Assembly: GCA_002503045.1 (NCBI GenBank)
Contig: DAQW01000106.1
Location: 1 to 14,175 of the forward strand
Length of the DNA stretch: 14,175 nucleotides
From: Euryarchaeota archaeon UBA39
Lineage (GTDB): Archaea; Thermoplasmatota; Poseidoniia; Poseidoniales; Thalassarchaeaceae
Direction: 5' to 3'
Below, one piece after another: positions 7,000-14,175 of the stretch. The position numbers and the translations under genes are program-made. The notes beneath the pieces are model-generated. The model did not search any database and was not told the DNA's origin. It was given only the letters and a program-made list of their open reading frames with translations. Every line of letters starts with the position of its first letter. Within the stretch, counting starts at the first letter, position 1.

Positions 7000-7007
7000 T
7001 CATATCC
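7000..7007 (+). promoter_or_regulatory. Putative TATA box of the tRNA methyltransferase gene
   Basis: TCATATCC begins 29 nt before the ATG at 7029. It is identical in sequence, and within one base in position, to the element ahead of the gene at 37. A C-rich run (7007-7015) follows, with no Shine-Dalgarno site, so a leaderless transcript is predicted. Confidence 0.45.
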
Positions 7008-7028
7008 TCCCCCCCTCGCTCGATTAAC

Positions 7029-7595
7029 ATGGTTAGTGCTCCTCCTGTCCATGTTCTTCGTCTCGGACATCGGCGTGAAAGGGACAAAAGAATTACTTCA
7101 CACTTAGGTCTAACAGCACGTGCATTTGGAGCAGATAAGTTTGTTCTAGGCGGAGAAGAAGATCCAAATGTCATTGAGACTTTAGAATCAGTTTCTGGTC
7201 GATTTGGTGGCGATTTTCAATCACATTATGAGAAAAAACCCATGGGTTGGTTGAGAAATTTTGTTCAGAAAGATGCTGGCGATGGATCTCCAGGAGTTGC
7301 AATTCACCTTACGATGTATGGTTTACCTTGGAAGGAAACGATTCCAGAAATCCCTAGGGATCGTCCTATTGCTATAGTCGTTGGAGGGGCGAAAGTACCT
7401 GGTGAGGTTTTTGGACTGTGCCAATACAATATTTCGATTGGTAATCAGCCACATTCTGAAGTCGCTGCACTAGCAGTTTTTCTTCAAAGCTGGAATCCAG
7501 GTGGAGCAGATGCATCAAATTTCACAGGTGGATTAACAGTTGTTCCAATGGAATCTGGGAAGCAAATTCTCTCTCCGGGGGAATCTCTTGATTAA
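7029..7595 (+). CDS. trm56: tRNA (cytidine(56)-2'-O)-methyltransferase (aTrm56)
   Basis: This 188-residue SPOUT-class enzyme methylates the ribose 2'-OH of C56 in the T-loop of archaeal tRNAs using S-adenosylmethionine. The N-terminal signature (VLRLGHRRERDKRITSHLGL, 9-28, then TARAFGA, 29-35) is characteristic of the family. The C-terminal knot that binds the cofactor is seen as IAIVVGGAKVPGEVF (114-128) and NISIGNQPHSEVAALA (134-149). The length matches the short archaeal form. It is the clearest archaeal marker in the window, because bacteria and eukaryotes lack this enzyme. It lies between an unknown membrane-protein gene and carAB, with 41 bp and 82 bp gaps and its own likely promoter, so it is probably monocistronic or weakly linked. 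No anomalies are seen. Confidence 0.92.
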   Translation: MVSAPPVHVLRLGHRRERDKRITSHLGLTARAFGADKFVLGGEEDPNVIETLESVSGRFGGDFQSHYEKKPMGWLRNFVQKDAGDGSPGVAIHLTMYGLPWKETIPEIPRDRPIAIVVGGAKVPGEVFGLCQYNISIGNQPHSEVAALAVFLQSWNPGGADASNFTGGLTVVPMESGKQILSPGESLD

Positions 7596-7599
7596 TTGT

Positions 7600-7627
7600 T
7601 TCAAAATTCCCTTTGAATGCTAATTTA
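7600..7627 (+). promoter_or_regulatory. Inverted repeat and putative TATA box ahead of carA
   Basis: The 82-bp gap before carA holds a perfect 6-bp inverted repeat, TTCAAA (7600-7605) and TTTGAA (7612-7617), with a 6-nt spacer. A TATA-like CTAATTTA (7620-7627) comes next. If that is the TATA box, transcription would start near 7648-7652 and leave a short untranslated leader of about 26-30 nt. The repeat abuts the TATA element, a position suited to a repressor operator; it could instead be a weak terminator structure for the tRNA methyltransferase gene. Confidence 0.35.
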
Positions 7628-7677
7628 CCCCATTCTCACCGCCAATGATTAAGGAGCGTTCTTAGCGAACCAAGACG

Positions 7678-9036
7678 ATGTCGGAGGAGCCAAAGGGGAC
7701 AGGTTTCACTCCGGGCGCAGGTATTCCTGGCGTTTCTCTTCCTTTTTCTGCAGAGGATGCTGCGGATCGTTTAGTCGAAGGCCGTTCATCAGAGTTTGGA
7801 GAAGCCCATGGAAAAGGAGTATTATTACTCGCAGATGGGGGGCGCTTTGAAGGGACATTATTCGGCGCATCTGTAGCTGCTGAAGGCGAATTAGTCTTCA
7901 CTACGGGAATGACTGGATTCCAAGAATCACTCACTGATCCCTCTTTCGCCGGGCAAGTTCTTACATTTACATGGCCATTATTGGGTAATTATGGTGTCAT
8001 TCCCGGAATTTCAGAGTCAAGTAAGGTATGGCCACGCGGTGTTGTTTGTAAACAAGCAATTGACATCCCTGATCACAGAGATTCTGTTGGTTCTCTTCAT
8101 GATTTACTTCATTCTCATGGAGTCCCAGGTATTCAAGGAGTTGATACTAGGTCTATTACTAGAAGAGTAAGGGAATATGGTACGCTGTTATGTGTTTTTG
8201 GACCAATAGAAGAAGAAGAATCTCTTGCTGCTAGGTTAGCTAAAGCTACAAGTCCCGATTTAGAAGACTTAGTAGATCTTGTATCTAGGGATGATGATGT
8301 TCTCCTCAATCCCGGGGCAACAGATGGCCAAGGAACACCACTTCCAAGATTGATTGCTATTGATTGCGGAGTTAAATTCAACATTCTTCGAGAGTTATGT
8401 CGACGTTTTGAGGTAGTTTGGGTTCCTGCCAAATCTGATTTTGACCCACTCGTTTCTAAATGGAGTCCTGATGCATTTTTCTGTTCCAATGGACCGGGTG
8501 ATCCTGCTCATTCTGGAGCAGCGACATCTGCACGTAGGGTACTTGCTGAGGCAGTATCTTCGGGTTATCCAACAATGGGGATTTGTCTAGGCCATCAGTT
8601 GCTTGGACTTGCTTCTGGCCTTCGCACCTACAAGTTGCTTTATGGACACAGAGGTGCAAATCAACCAGTTGTTGATTTAATGGATAATACTGTTAGTATC
8701 ACTTCTCAGAATCATGGTTTTGCAATTGCAGATCCAAAGAAGGGAATGTTGGCAGCGCATCCAACAGGTGCATGTTCTGATGTAGAACCCAATGCTATTG
8801 ATTCAGAAGTTACAGTACGCTATGTAAATGCCAACGATAGAACTGTAGAGGGTTTAGATGTAGTTGGTCGACCCGCATTTTCAATTCAATATCACCCTGA
8901 AGCATGTCCTGGGCCCCATGATGCGAACCCATTATTCGACCGTTTTTCTGCTATTGTTGCTGAACATTTGGGAACTTCCGTTCCTACTCCATTAGAACCA
9001 ATTGCAACTCCTAGTCTAATTGGAGGTGAGAATTGA
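7678..9036 (+). CDS. carA: Carbamoyl-phosphate synthase small subunit (glutamine amidotransferase)
   Basis: This 452-residue subunit hydrolyses glutamine and channels ammonia to CarB. The CarA-specific N-terminal domain spans about 46-200 (LVFTTGMTGFQESLTDPSF, 72-90; GIQGVDTRSITRRVRE, 151-166). The class I amidotransferase domain spans about 223-432. The triad is complete: Cys303 in GICLGHQ, His406 and Glu408 in YHPEA. SNGPGDP (270-276) is also conserved. It is longer than a usual CarA (about 360-390 residues) because of about 45 extra N-terminal residues and about 20 at the C-terminus. No in-frame ATG, GTG or TTG occurs between codon 1 and Met78, which lies inside the conserved core, so the extension must be translated. 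The gene overlaps carB by one base, ensuring coupled subunit synthesis for pyrimidine and arginine pathways. Confidence 0.95.
   Translation: MSEEPKGTGFTPGAGIPGVSLPFSAEDAADRLVEGRSSEFGEAHGKGVLLLADGGRFEGTLFGASVAAEGELVFTTGMTGFQESLTDPSFAGQVLTFTWPLLGNYGVIPGISESSKVWPRGVVCKQAIDIPDHRDSVGSLHDLLHSHGVPGIQGVDTRSITRRVREYGTLLCVFGPIEEEESLAARLAKATSPDLEDLVDLVSRDDDVLLNPGATDGQGTPLPRLIAIDCGVKFNILRELCRRFEVVWVPAKSDFDPLVSKWSPDAFFCSNGPGDPAHSGAATSARRVLAEAVSSGYPTMGICLGHQLLGLASGLRTYKLLYGHRGANQPVVDLMDNTVSITSQNHGFAIADPKKGMLAAHPTGACSDVEPNAIDSEVTVRYVNANDRTVEGLDVVGRPAFSIQYHPEACPGPHDANPLFDRFSAIVAEHLGTSVPTPLEPIATPSLIGGEN
9022..9029 (+). promoter_or_regulatory. Shine-Dalgarno site of carB
   Basis: GGAGGTGA, a full match to the anti-Shine-Dalgarno region, lies 6 nt before the ATG at 9036 and inside the last carA codons. 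The start reads TGATG, with the carA stop sharing one base with the carB start. This favours ATG 9036 over the in-frame TTG at 9033. Confidence 0.8.
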
Positions 9037-12000
9037 TGCCCAAGAGGACAGATATTCATCGAATTCTATTATTGGGTAGTGGTCCAATTAGAATTGGACA
9101 AGCAGCAGAGTTTGATTTTTCAGGTTCTCAAGCTTGTCGTGCTCTTAGAGCAGAAGGATATGAAGTGATTTTGGTAAATAGTAATCCAGCTACAATTCAG
9201 AATGATCCTTCTATGGCTGATAGGATATACATTGAACCACTATTACCAGATGTTGTAAAACGAATTCTGGAAATTGAGAGGCCTGATGCTCTTCTTGCCG
9301 GAATGGGGGGTCAAACTGCATTAAACATAGCTAGTTCATTGGCCCATGATGGAACCTTAGATTCATTGAATGTGGAATTAATTGGTTGTGACCTCCAAGC
9401 AATTGATGATGCTGAAGACCGTGATCGTTTCAAACAAGTTTGTGAAGAAATTGATCTCCCTGTCCCGAAGGCAATTGCTTGTGGTTCTATCGATGAAGTC
9501 TTAGAAGCAGCAGAAGAACTGGGTGGTTTTCCTCTATTAATTCGGCCTGCTTTTACTTTAGGTGGACTCGGTGGAGGAACTGCTTGGAATAAGGGGCAAT
9601 TAGTTGAAATCGCTAGCCAGGGGATTTTGCATAGTAGAATAGACCAAGTGTTAATCGAAGAGAGTATTCTAGGTTGGCAGGAACATGAGTATGAAGTGAT
9701 GAGGGATGCATCAGATAATTGCATCATCGTTTGTACAATGGAGAATATTGATCCAATGGGAGTTCATACTGGTGAATCCACTGTTGTAGCTCCTCAACAG
9801 ACACTGTCAGACCGAGATCATCAGATGTTACGTGACGCTGCTCTTCGCCTAATCCGTCGATTAGATATCAAGGGTGGATGCAATGTACAGTTTGCATTCA
9901 ATCAGAAAACTGGAGAATACAGAACTATTGAAGTAAATCCACGAGTGAGTAGATCTTCTGCTCTTGCATCTAAGGCAACTGGATATCCTATTGCTAGGAT
10001 GGCCGCATTAATCGCTGTAGGGTATACATTGGATGAATTACCAAATCCAATAACTGGAAAGGGAACTACAGCCGCATTCGAGCCAACTTTAGATTACTGT
10101 GTCGTAAAGATTCCAAGGTGGCCTTTCGATAAGTTCCGAACTGCTAATCGAACATTAGGTACTTCGATGAAGAGCACAGGCGAGGTAATGGCAATTGGAA
10201 GAACCTTTGAGGAAGCCTTTCTCAAAGCAATTGCCTCTTTAGAAGTGGGAAATCCACACCCCCGACCTCTTACTTTAGCCGATGAATCCGAAGGAGAAGG
10301 ACAAATTGATCGAGCGTCTGAACCACTATCTGATGCCAAATTGGAAGAATGGTTACGTGTTCCAACGGATAGACGAATGTTAGCTTTAATCGAGGCATTC
10401 AGAAGAAATTGGGATATTGAAAGAGTCCACGAAGTTACTGGAGGCATTACACGTTGGTTCCTCCATCGTTTCCAATCTTTGGCATATAATGAGATGGAAA
10501 TAATGGCTCATGGTGGTTCACCTTCAGATATTTCCGAAGTCGATCTTAGAAGATGGAAAGGAAATGGAATGACTGATGCTCATATTTCTGATGCTTTAGC
10601 TGGATTTCCTCCATTAGGTGTTAAAGGATTAGATTATGATCATGGTCCGTTGGCAATAATGGAGAGAAGACACTCATTTGGTATACATCCTGTTTATCGA
10701 ATGGTTGATTCTTGTGCAGCCGAGTTTGCTGCTGTTACTCCATATTACTATTCTACGTATGAAGGTGGATCCTCTCCTGCAGGAGTAGATTCTGTTCCTC
10801 ACGAAAGAAGACAACGTGACGATGGAACAGAATCAAGCAGACATGTTGTCATTGGCTCAGGGCCAATTCGAATTGGTCAAGGAATTGAGTTTGATTATGG
10901 GTGTGTTCATGCAGTTCAAGCCATTCGAGATGAAGGTCATGAAGCGATTCTAATCAATAATAATCCTGAGACTGTTTCTACTGATTTCGATACGAGTGAT
11001 CGACTGTATTTTGATCCGCTTAACTTAGAATGTGTTCTTGAGGTTCTACTTAGAGAAAATGCCGACGGTCTCCTTTTACAATTTGGAGGGCAAACTGCAA
11101 TTAATCTAGCATTGCCGATGAATGAAAGAATGGATCATCTTCGCTCAATGGGGATTGAAACAGAATTAATTGGAACAAGTCCTGATGCCGTAGATGAAGC
11201 CAGCGATAGAGAACGTTTCGAGTCTTTTGCCAAGAAACAAGGACTCAGGATGCCAAGGGGCCTTACCGGTGCATCTCCTAGCGATGTAAGGTCAGCTGTA
11301 GTTGAGATTGGATACCCAGTTCTCATTCGGCCATCATATGTCTTAGGAGGAAGAGGGATGGAGATTCTGACTGATGATAATCAATTAGATGCTTACATGT
11401 CGGAAGCGTATATTGCACCTGATAAGCCCCTCTTAGTTGATCAATACCTTGGAGGAGCTATGGAGTTAGATGTTGATTCAGTTTGTGATGGTGAAGAAGT
11501 TCTAATTGGTGCTATAATGGAGCATCTTGAGGAGGCAGGGATTCATTCAGGTGATTCAACCTGCTTTATTCCTCCTCAGAATGTTTCTCAAGATATCATT
11601 GAACAGGTAGAAGATTGGACCAAACGTATTGGCGTAGGGTTAGGTATCAAAGGATGTTTCAATATTCAGTATGCGATTAAGGACGATGTTCTATACGTCT
11701 TAGAAGTAAATCCACGAGGGAGCCGTACATTCCCATTTGTTGCAAAATCAACAGGTGTACCATTAGCAAGAATCGCTGCTAGGTTAGCACTTGGGACTAA
11801 ACTTTCTGAAGTGGAATATCCCCGTTTAGAGACCAATCTTGTTTGTGTAAAGGCTCCAGTTTTCCCATTTTTGAAATTGAGAGGATTAGATCCTGCTCCT
11901 GGTCCTGAAATGAAGTCAACAGGAGAAGTAATGGGTTCTCATGAGGATCCTGCTTCTGCTTATCTAAAAGCCAGATTAGCTACTGAATTACCAGTTCCTA

Positions 12001-12401
12001 CATCTGGAGGAGTTTACATTACTGTAAGAGATTCGGATAAGAATGAAGTAATCAGCCATGCATCCAGATTACAGGAATTGGGCTTTCAATTACATGCAAC
12101 ACCTGGTACCGCTCAGATTCTAAGAGATGTAGGGGGGCTAGAAGTTTCAACTGCATATAGGATTGCAGAAGGCAGAAGTCCTGATGCTCTAGATTTGATG
12201 CGCCAAGGAGATATTCAACTCATCCTCAATACACCTTCAAAATCAGGGGGAGCAGTACTTGATGGAAATATGATGCGAAGATTAGCAGTAGAACTCAATA
12301 TTCCATTTGTCACCACGTTAAATGGAGCTAGAATGGAAGTAGAAGCGATTGCTGTTGCTCGAGAGGGCCTTCCAGAACCTCGCCGATTAATTGGCACGTG
12401 A
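9036..12401 (+). CDS. carB: Carbamoyl-phosphate synthase large subunit
   Basis: This 1121-residue protein makes carbamoyl phosphate from bicarbonate, ammonia and two ATP. It has the duplicated CarB structure: the carboxyphosphate half opens with GSGPIRIGQAAEFDFSG (14-30) and the carbamate half opens with GSGPIRIGQGIEFDYG (about 607-622). Each half has its ATP-grasp blocks, including IEVNPRVSRSSALASKATG and LEVNPRGSRTFPFVAKSTG. Between them is the helical oligomerisation region (about 400-590, including TGGITRWFLHRF). The C-terminal MGS-like allosteric domain (about 988-1121) shows HATPGTAQIL and LILNTPSKSG and is where effectors such as UMP or ornithine act in relatives. The protein is slightly longer than E. 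coli CarB (1073), with small polar insertions near 405-430 and just before the second half (about 585-600). It is uninterrupted, unlike the split carB of some archaea. Confidence 0.96.
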   Translation: MPKRTDIHRILLLGSGPIRIGQAAEFDFSGSQACRALRAEGYEVILVNSNPATIQNDPSMADRIYIEPLLPDVVKRILEIERPDALLAGMGGQTALNIASSLAHDGTLDSLNVELIGCDLQAIDDAEDRDRFKQVCEEIDLPVPKAIACGSIDEVLEAAEELGGFPLLIRPAFTLGGLGGGTAWNKGQLVEIASQGILHSRIDQVLIEESILGWQEHEYEVMRDASDNCIIVCTMENIDPMGVHTGESTVVAPQQTLSDRDHQMLRDAALRLIRRLDIKGGCNVQFAFNQKTGEYRTIEVNPRVSRSSALASKATGYPIARMAALIAVGYTLDELPNPITGKGTTAAFEPTLDYCVVKIPRWPFDKFRTANRTLGTSMKSTGEVMAIGRTFEEAFLKAIASLEVGNPHPRPLTLADESEGEGQIDRASEPLSDAKLEEWLRVPTDRRMLALIEAFRRNWDIERVHEVTGGITRWFLHRFQSLAYNEMEIMAHGGSPSDISEVDLRRWKGNGMTDAHISDALAGFPPLGVKGLDYDHGPLAIMERRHSFGIHPVYRMVDSCAAEFAAVTPYYYSTYEGGSSPAGVDSVPHERRQRDDGTESSRHVVIGSGPIRIGQGIEFDYGCVHAVQAIRDEGHEAILINNNPETVSTDFDTSDRLYFDPLNLECVLEVLLRENADGLLLQFGGQTAINLALPMNERMDHLRSMGIETELIGTSPDAVDEASDRERFESFAKKQGLRMPRGLTGASPSDVRSAVVEIGYPVLIRPSYVLGGRGMEILTDDNQLDAYMSEAYIAPDKPLLVDQYLGGAMELDVDSVCDGEEVLIGAIMEHLEEAGIHSGDSTCFIPPQNVSQDIIEQVEDWTKRIGVGLGIKGCFNIQYAIKDDVLYVLEVNPRGSRTFPFVAKSTGVPLARIAARLALGTKLSEVEYPRLETNLVCVKAPVFPFLKLRGLDPAPGPEMKSTGEVMGSHEDPASAYLKARLATELPVPTSGGVYITVRDSDKNEVISHASRLQELGFQLHATPGTAQILRDVGGLEVSTAYRIAEGRSPDALDLMRQGDIQLILNTPSKSGGAVLDGNMMRRLAVELNIPFVTTLNGARMEVEAIAVAREGLPEPRRLIGT

Positions 12402-12421
12402 TTTTTCACTCTTCTTCATTC
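12402..12421 (+). terminator. Pyrimidine-rich tract after carB
   Basis: TTTTT followed by a C/T-rich run starts directly after the carB stop and runs into the 3' end of the opposite-strand gene. Archaeal RNA polymerase can terminate at T-rich tracts without a hairpin, so this is the likely end of the carAB transcript. The 4-bp hairpin formed by the two facing stop codons is trivial. Confidence 0.3.
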
Positions 12422-13797
12422 TCAAGATTGGTATTATACCATGATTCAATGTATTCAATTCGGTCCTGATCTAATCCCAATGTTTTTGCTTGTAGTTTGA
12501 GGAATTTTCGTTCTTCTTCTGTAATGATTCTATCTTCCATAGCTATTTCATAGGCTTCAATGTAAGACAATTCTGCCTTTGTGAACGCTTCTGGCATTAG
12601 CATTGTTGAGAAGTTATTGATTACTGTGAATATTGGTTTTCTAAGTACAATTAGTGGTGCGCCAATGATTAGTCCTCCAACTAAACCTCCACCTGGGATA
12701 TATCCCTCCATTGTTTCAGTGGCTGCGATAAGCATTATACCTCCAATACCTGCAAAAATTGTTGTACTAAACGCCTTTCTTAATTTCTCATCTATCCCTA
12801 ATATATCGTTTTTGAGAATTGCATATGTAAACATGAATCCTTCAAACATTCCAGTTAGCAGAATACTGAATAAAAATGCGTACAAGCAATAGAAGTAGAT
12901 TACTAATTGATCTACATCCTCAATTGTCGTCATGTCTGCAAGATTAAATCGTCCAAACATTACAGTCGTCGCAACAATTGAAATTACTGCCATACCTTTG
13001 ATGGTGACTTTTCCGGTGAAACCAATGAAAAGAGAACGAGCTTCATTAGCATCATCTTCACGCCCTTCTTCTTTGCTAAGTTTCCAAGCACTTCGCATCA
13101 TGAACATAGCAATAGTTGCTGAAAGAATGGGTGTTAGAAGAAGTAGTGTACTAAGTCCGGAACCTGCTTCTGGTACAAAGTAGACATATGGTGAGAGGTC
13201 CTGATTGCAAACTCCAGTAGTTTCCGGCATTCCTGTTGAATAGGTTAGGGTTGCTGGAGAATTTCCTTCAGAATCGAATACCATTGGTTGGCTACAATCT
13301 ACATGCATTGTTCCTCCTATTGTATTTTGAAGGCCTCCGTTTGCACCAATCATAATCCCAAGTAAGATAGCACTAATTGCGGGTAAAAACCACCATAAAT
13401 TGTTTCTAATTACATCTTTTGTCATGAATTTTGTTCTCTTAGTGGGATAAAAAGAAACTGTAGAAATATACAACATAATACATAAAATTCCACAGAAGTA
13501 CCATCCAACTCTATAATATTGAATGATCGGAATAAATTCTGGACCTAGAGGTACAAGGTTGTACCATTGTGCAAGCACTCTCCAAGATTCAGCAAGAAGA
13601 AGTACACACATGAATCGATTTTCAGCAGCCTTTGGTCGAGCTCTAATGATCAATAATGCCAAGAAAATTAGAGCGATTGAAGTAATGAGTCCTAGTACTG
13701 AAATTAGGTGAGTTAGACCCATGGTCCAACCAATTTCAAAATCCATAGTGGAGAGAGTTCTCCAGTAGTAAGACGACAATGAACCAACGTCAGGCAT
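12406..13797 (-). CDS. Polytopic membrane protein, 7TM sensor-like, with helical C-terminal tail
   Basis: This 463-residue protein has about nine membrane helices (near 27-52, 60-78, 95-115, 133-152, 213-235, 263-283, 299-328, 343-361 and 368-388). The layout and the segment FMFTYAILKNDILGIDEKLRKAF (split at 321-333 and 334-343) recall the N-terminal 7TM module of histidine kinases, where a YAI..-L-DID-type stretch ends the last helix and a two-helix segment follows. No kinase, PAS or HAMP domain is present. Instead a soluble tail (about 405-463) reads IEAYEIAMEDRIITEEERKF and then LKLQAKTLGL, like the helical repeats of TerB-type or EF-hand-like modules. An external loop (about 155-210) holds Cys168 and Cys197, a possible disulfide. 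Role unknown; a sensor or scaffold is inference. It lies 39 bp after the partial gene, likely in one operon. No clear Shine-Dalgarno site precedes the first ATG; ATG at codon 18 is an alternative. Confidence 0.75.
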   Translation of the reverse strand: MPDVGSLSSYYWRTLSTMDFEIGWTMGLTHLISVLGLITSIALIFLALLIIRARPKAAENRFMCVLLLAESWRVLAQWYNLVPLGPEFIPIIQYYRVGWYFCGILCIMLYISTVSFYPTKRTKFMTKDVIRNNLWWFLPAISAILLGIMIGANGGLQNTIGGTMHVDCSQPMVFDSEGNSPATLTYSTGMPETTGVCNQDLSPYVYFVPEAGSGLSTLLLLTPILSATIAMFMMRSAWKLSKEEGREDDANEARSLFIGFTGKVTIKGMAVISIVATTVMFGRFNLADMTTIEDVDQLVIYFYCLYAFLFSILLTGMFEGFMFTYAILKNDILGIDEKLRKAFSTTIFAGIGGIMLIAATETMEGYIPGGGLVGGLIIGAPLIVLRKPIFTVINNFSTMLMPEAFTKAELSYIEAYEIAMEDRIITEEERKFLKLQAKTLGLDQDRIEYIESWYNTNLENEEE

Positions 13798-13836
13798 GTA
13801 AGGGTGTAGACTACTGGGCGAATAGACCTTCCGAGA

Positions 13837-14175
13837 TTAGCAAGCATCAAAAGCTTCGATAATATACTGAGTAAGTGGACTAGTCCAAGCAAGTTCAGAA
13901 AGACCATCGATGCCTTGTTCTCCATAGATTCGGACTACATCTTGAACCCTTACATTCCCATCTGATGATCTAGCAAGAATTGTTCTAGGTTTGAGTTCTT
14001 TACCAGTGCCATGAGGGTCATAAATTGTATGAAGGGCATTGTCTAGGAACCATTGTGGTTTATCTCCTTCATCTCCTTCAAATGTAACTTTCTTTCGACC
14101 TCCTCCAAACATCATTTGAGCAGCTGATTTCTTTTCTTCCTTAGGTTCGGTTTTTTCTTCCTTAGGTTCAGGTTT
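13837..14175 (-). CDS. Unidentified protein, 3' part only (5' end beyond the window)
   Basis: The frame is open to the window edge, so the start lies outside; at least 112 residues are visible. The first visible stretch is charged and repetitive, with Pro/Glu/Lys units of the form EPKEEK, a flexible-linker signature. It runs into SAAQMMFGGGRKK, then a compact domain of about 85 residues (roughly from FEGDEGDKPQWFLDNALHTI to the end) with mixed charged and aromatic residues, ending in Cys. An ATG at 14115 could serve as an internal start, but the open frame and the repeat argue for a longer protein. No membrane helix and no recognised motif are seen. The gene precedes the 7TM sensor-like gene by 39 bp on the same strand, so the two are probably co-transcribed; whether they act together cannot be judged. 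Confidence 0.65.
   Translation of the reverse strand, partial: KPEPKEEKTEPKEEKKSAAQMMFGGGRKKVTFEGDEGDKPQWFLDNALHTIYDPHGTGKELKPRTILARSSDGNVRVQDVVRIYGEQGIDGLSELAWTSPLTQYIIEAFDAC
14132..14171. repeat. 21-bp direct repeat coding for EPKEEK units
   Basis: TTTTCTTCCTTAGGTTC occurs at 14132-14148 and again at 14153-14169, period 21 bp or seven codons. On the minus strand each copy encodes EPKEEK. It probably continues beyond the window edge. Such in-frame repeats arise by slippage and encode flexible linkers. Confidence 0.7.

Noticed and set aside
7645..7665. Six-codon open frame ATG...TAG ahead of carA as a leader peptide
   Set aside because: The predicted transcription start falls at or after its ATG, it encodes no Arg-rich or regulatory pattern, and such short frames are common by chance.
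10250..10330. Possible intein or large insertion in carB near the end of the first ATP-grasp half
   Set aside because: The extra residues are only about 20, polar and linker-like, with no intein splicing motifs; conserved CarB blocks continue on both sides.
12398..12409. GTGA-TTTT-TCAC hairpin at the end of carB
   Set aside because: It is formed mainly by the two facing TGA stops of convergent genes, which always give a short inverted repeat; four base pairs are too few.
13713..13925. Minus-strand open frame of 70 codons spanning the gap between the two minus-strand genes
   Set aside because: It overlaps both the partial gene and the start of the membrane protein in another frame and shows no domain features.
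1..14175. Mobile element, defence system, CRISPR, tRNA or rRNA
   Set aside because: No transposase, integrase, terminal repeats, regularly spaced repeats or recognisable structural RNA genes were seen; most genes are housekeeping or membrane proteins.

Overview
The window looks like a chromosomal stretch from an archaeon, most likely a marine planktonic euryarchaeon of the Thermoplasmatota (Marine Group II/Poseidoniales-like). The archaeal signal seen directly is a tRNA C56 2'-O-methyltransferase of the aTrm56 family (7029-7595), an enzyme known from Archaea. It is supported by TATA-like boxes about 25 nt ahead of leaderless start codons, combined with GGAGG Shine-Dalgarno sites inside operons. 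The lineage assignment is inference from gene content (archaeal core plus bacterial-looking folP, FadA-type thiolase and flotillin) and moderate to low GC; it was not tested by a search.

Layout. (1) 37-2199, plus: an NfeD-like membrane protein with an OB-fold tail, then a flotillin, the classical membrane-microdomain pair. (2) 2272-4299, plus: a FadA-type thiolase followed with no gap by a TauE/SafE-family permease. (3) 4300-6299, minus: folP (dihydropteroate synthase), then a TraB/PrgY-family membrane protein, start and stop overlapping. The permease and the TraB gene converge with their stop codons directly abutting. (4) 6355-12401, plus: a four-helix membrane protein of unknown function, the tRNA methyltransferase, then carA and carB, the two subunits of carbamoyl-phosphate synthetase. 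(5) 12406-14175, minus: the end of an unidentified gene that runs off the window, then a polytopic membrane protein resembling the 7TM sensory module of histidine kinases but with no kinase domain.

How the genes work together. NfeD and flotillin are expected to act as a pair in membrane organisation. CarA supplies ammonia from glutamine and CarB makes carbamoyl phosphate for pyrimidines and arginine. FolP makes the folate precursor dihydropteroate. The thiolase serves beta-oxidation or acetoacetyl-CoA chemistry. The other genes have no evident shared pathway; much of the window is housekeeping.

I found no rRNA, tRNA, CRISPR array, transposase, integrase or attachment site. No intergenic gap exceeds 90 bases. 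I do not see a clearly new multi-gene system. The best leads are the kinase-less 7TM sensor-like protein with its helical tail, the flotillin with an apparent signal peptide, and a recurrent promoter motif that supports a split between leaderless lead genes and Shine-Dalgarno-led internal genes.
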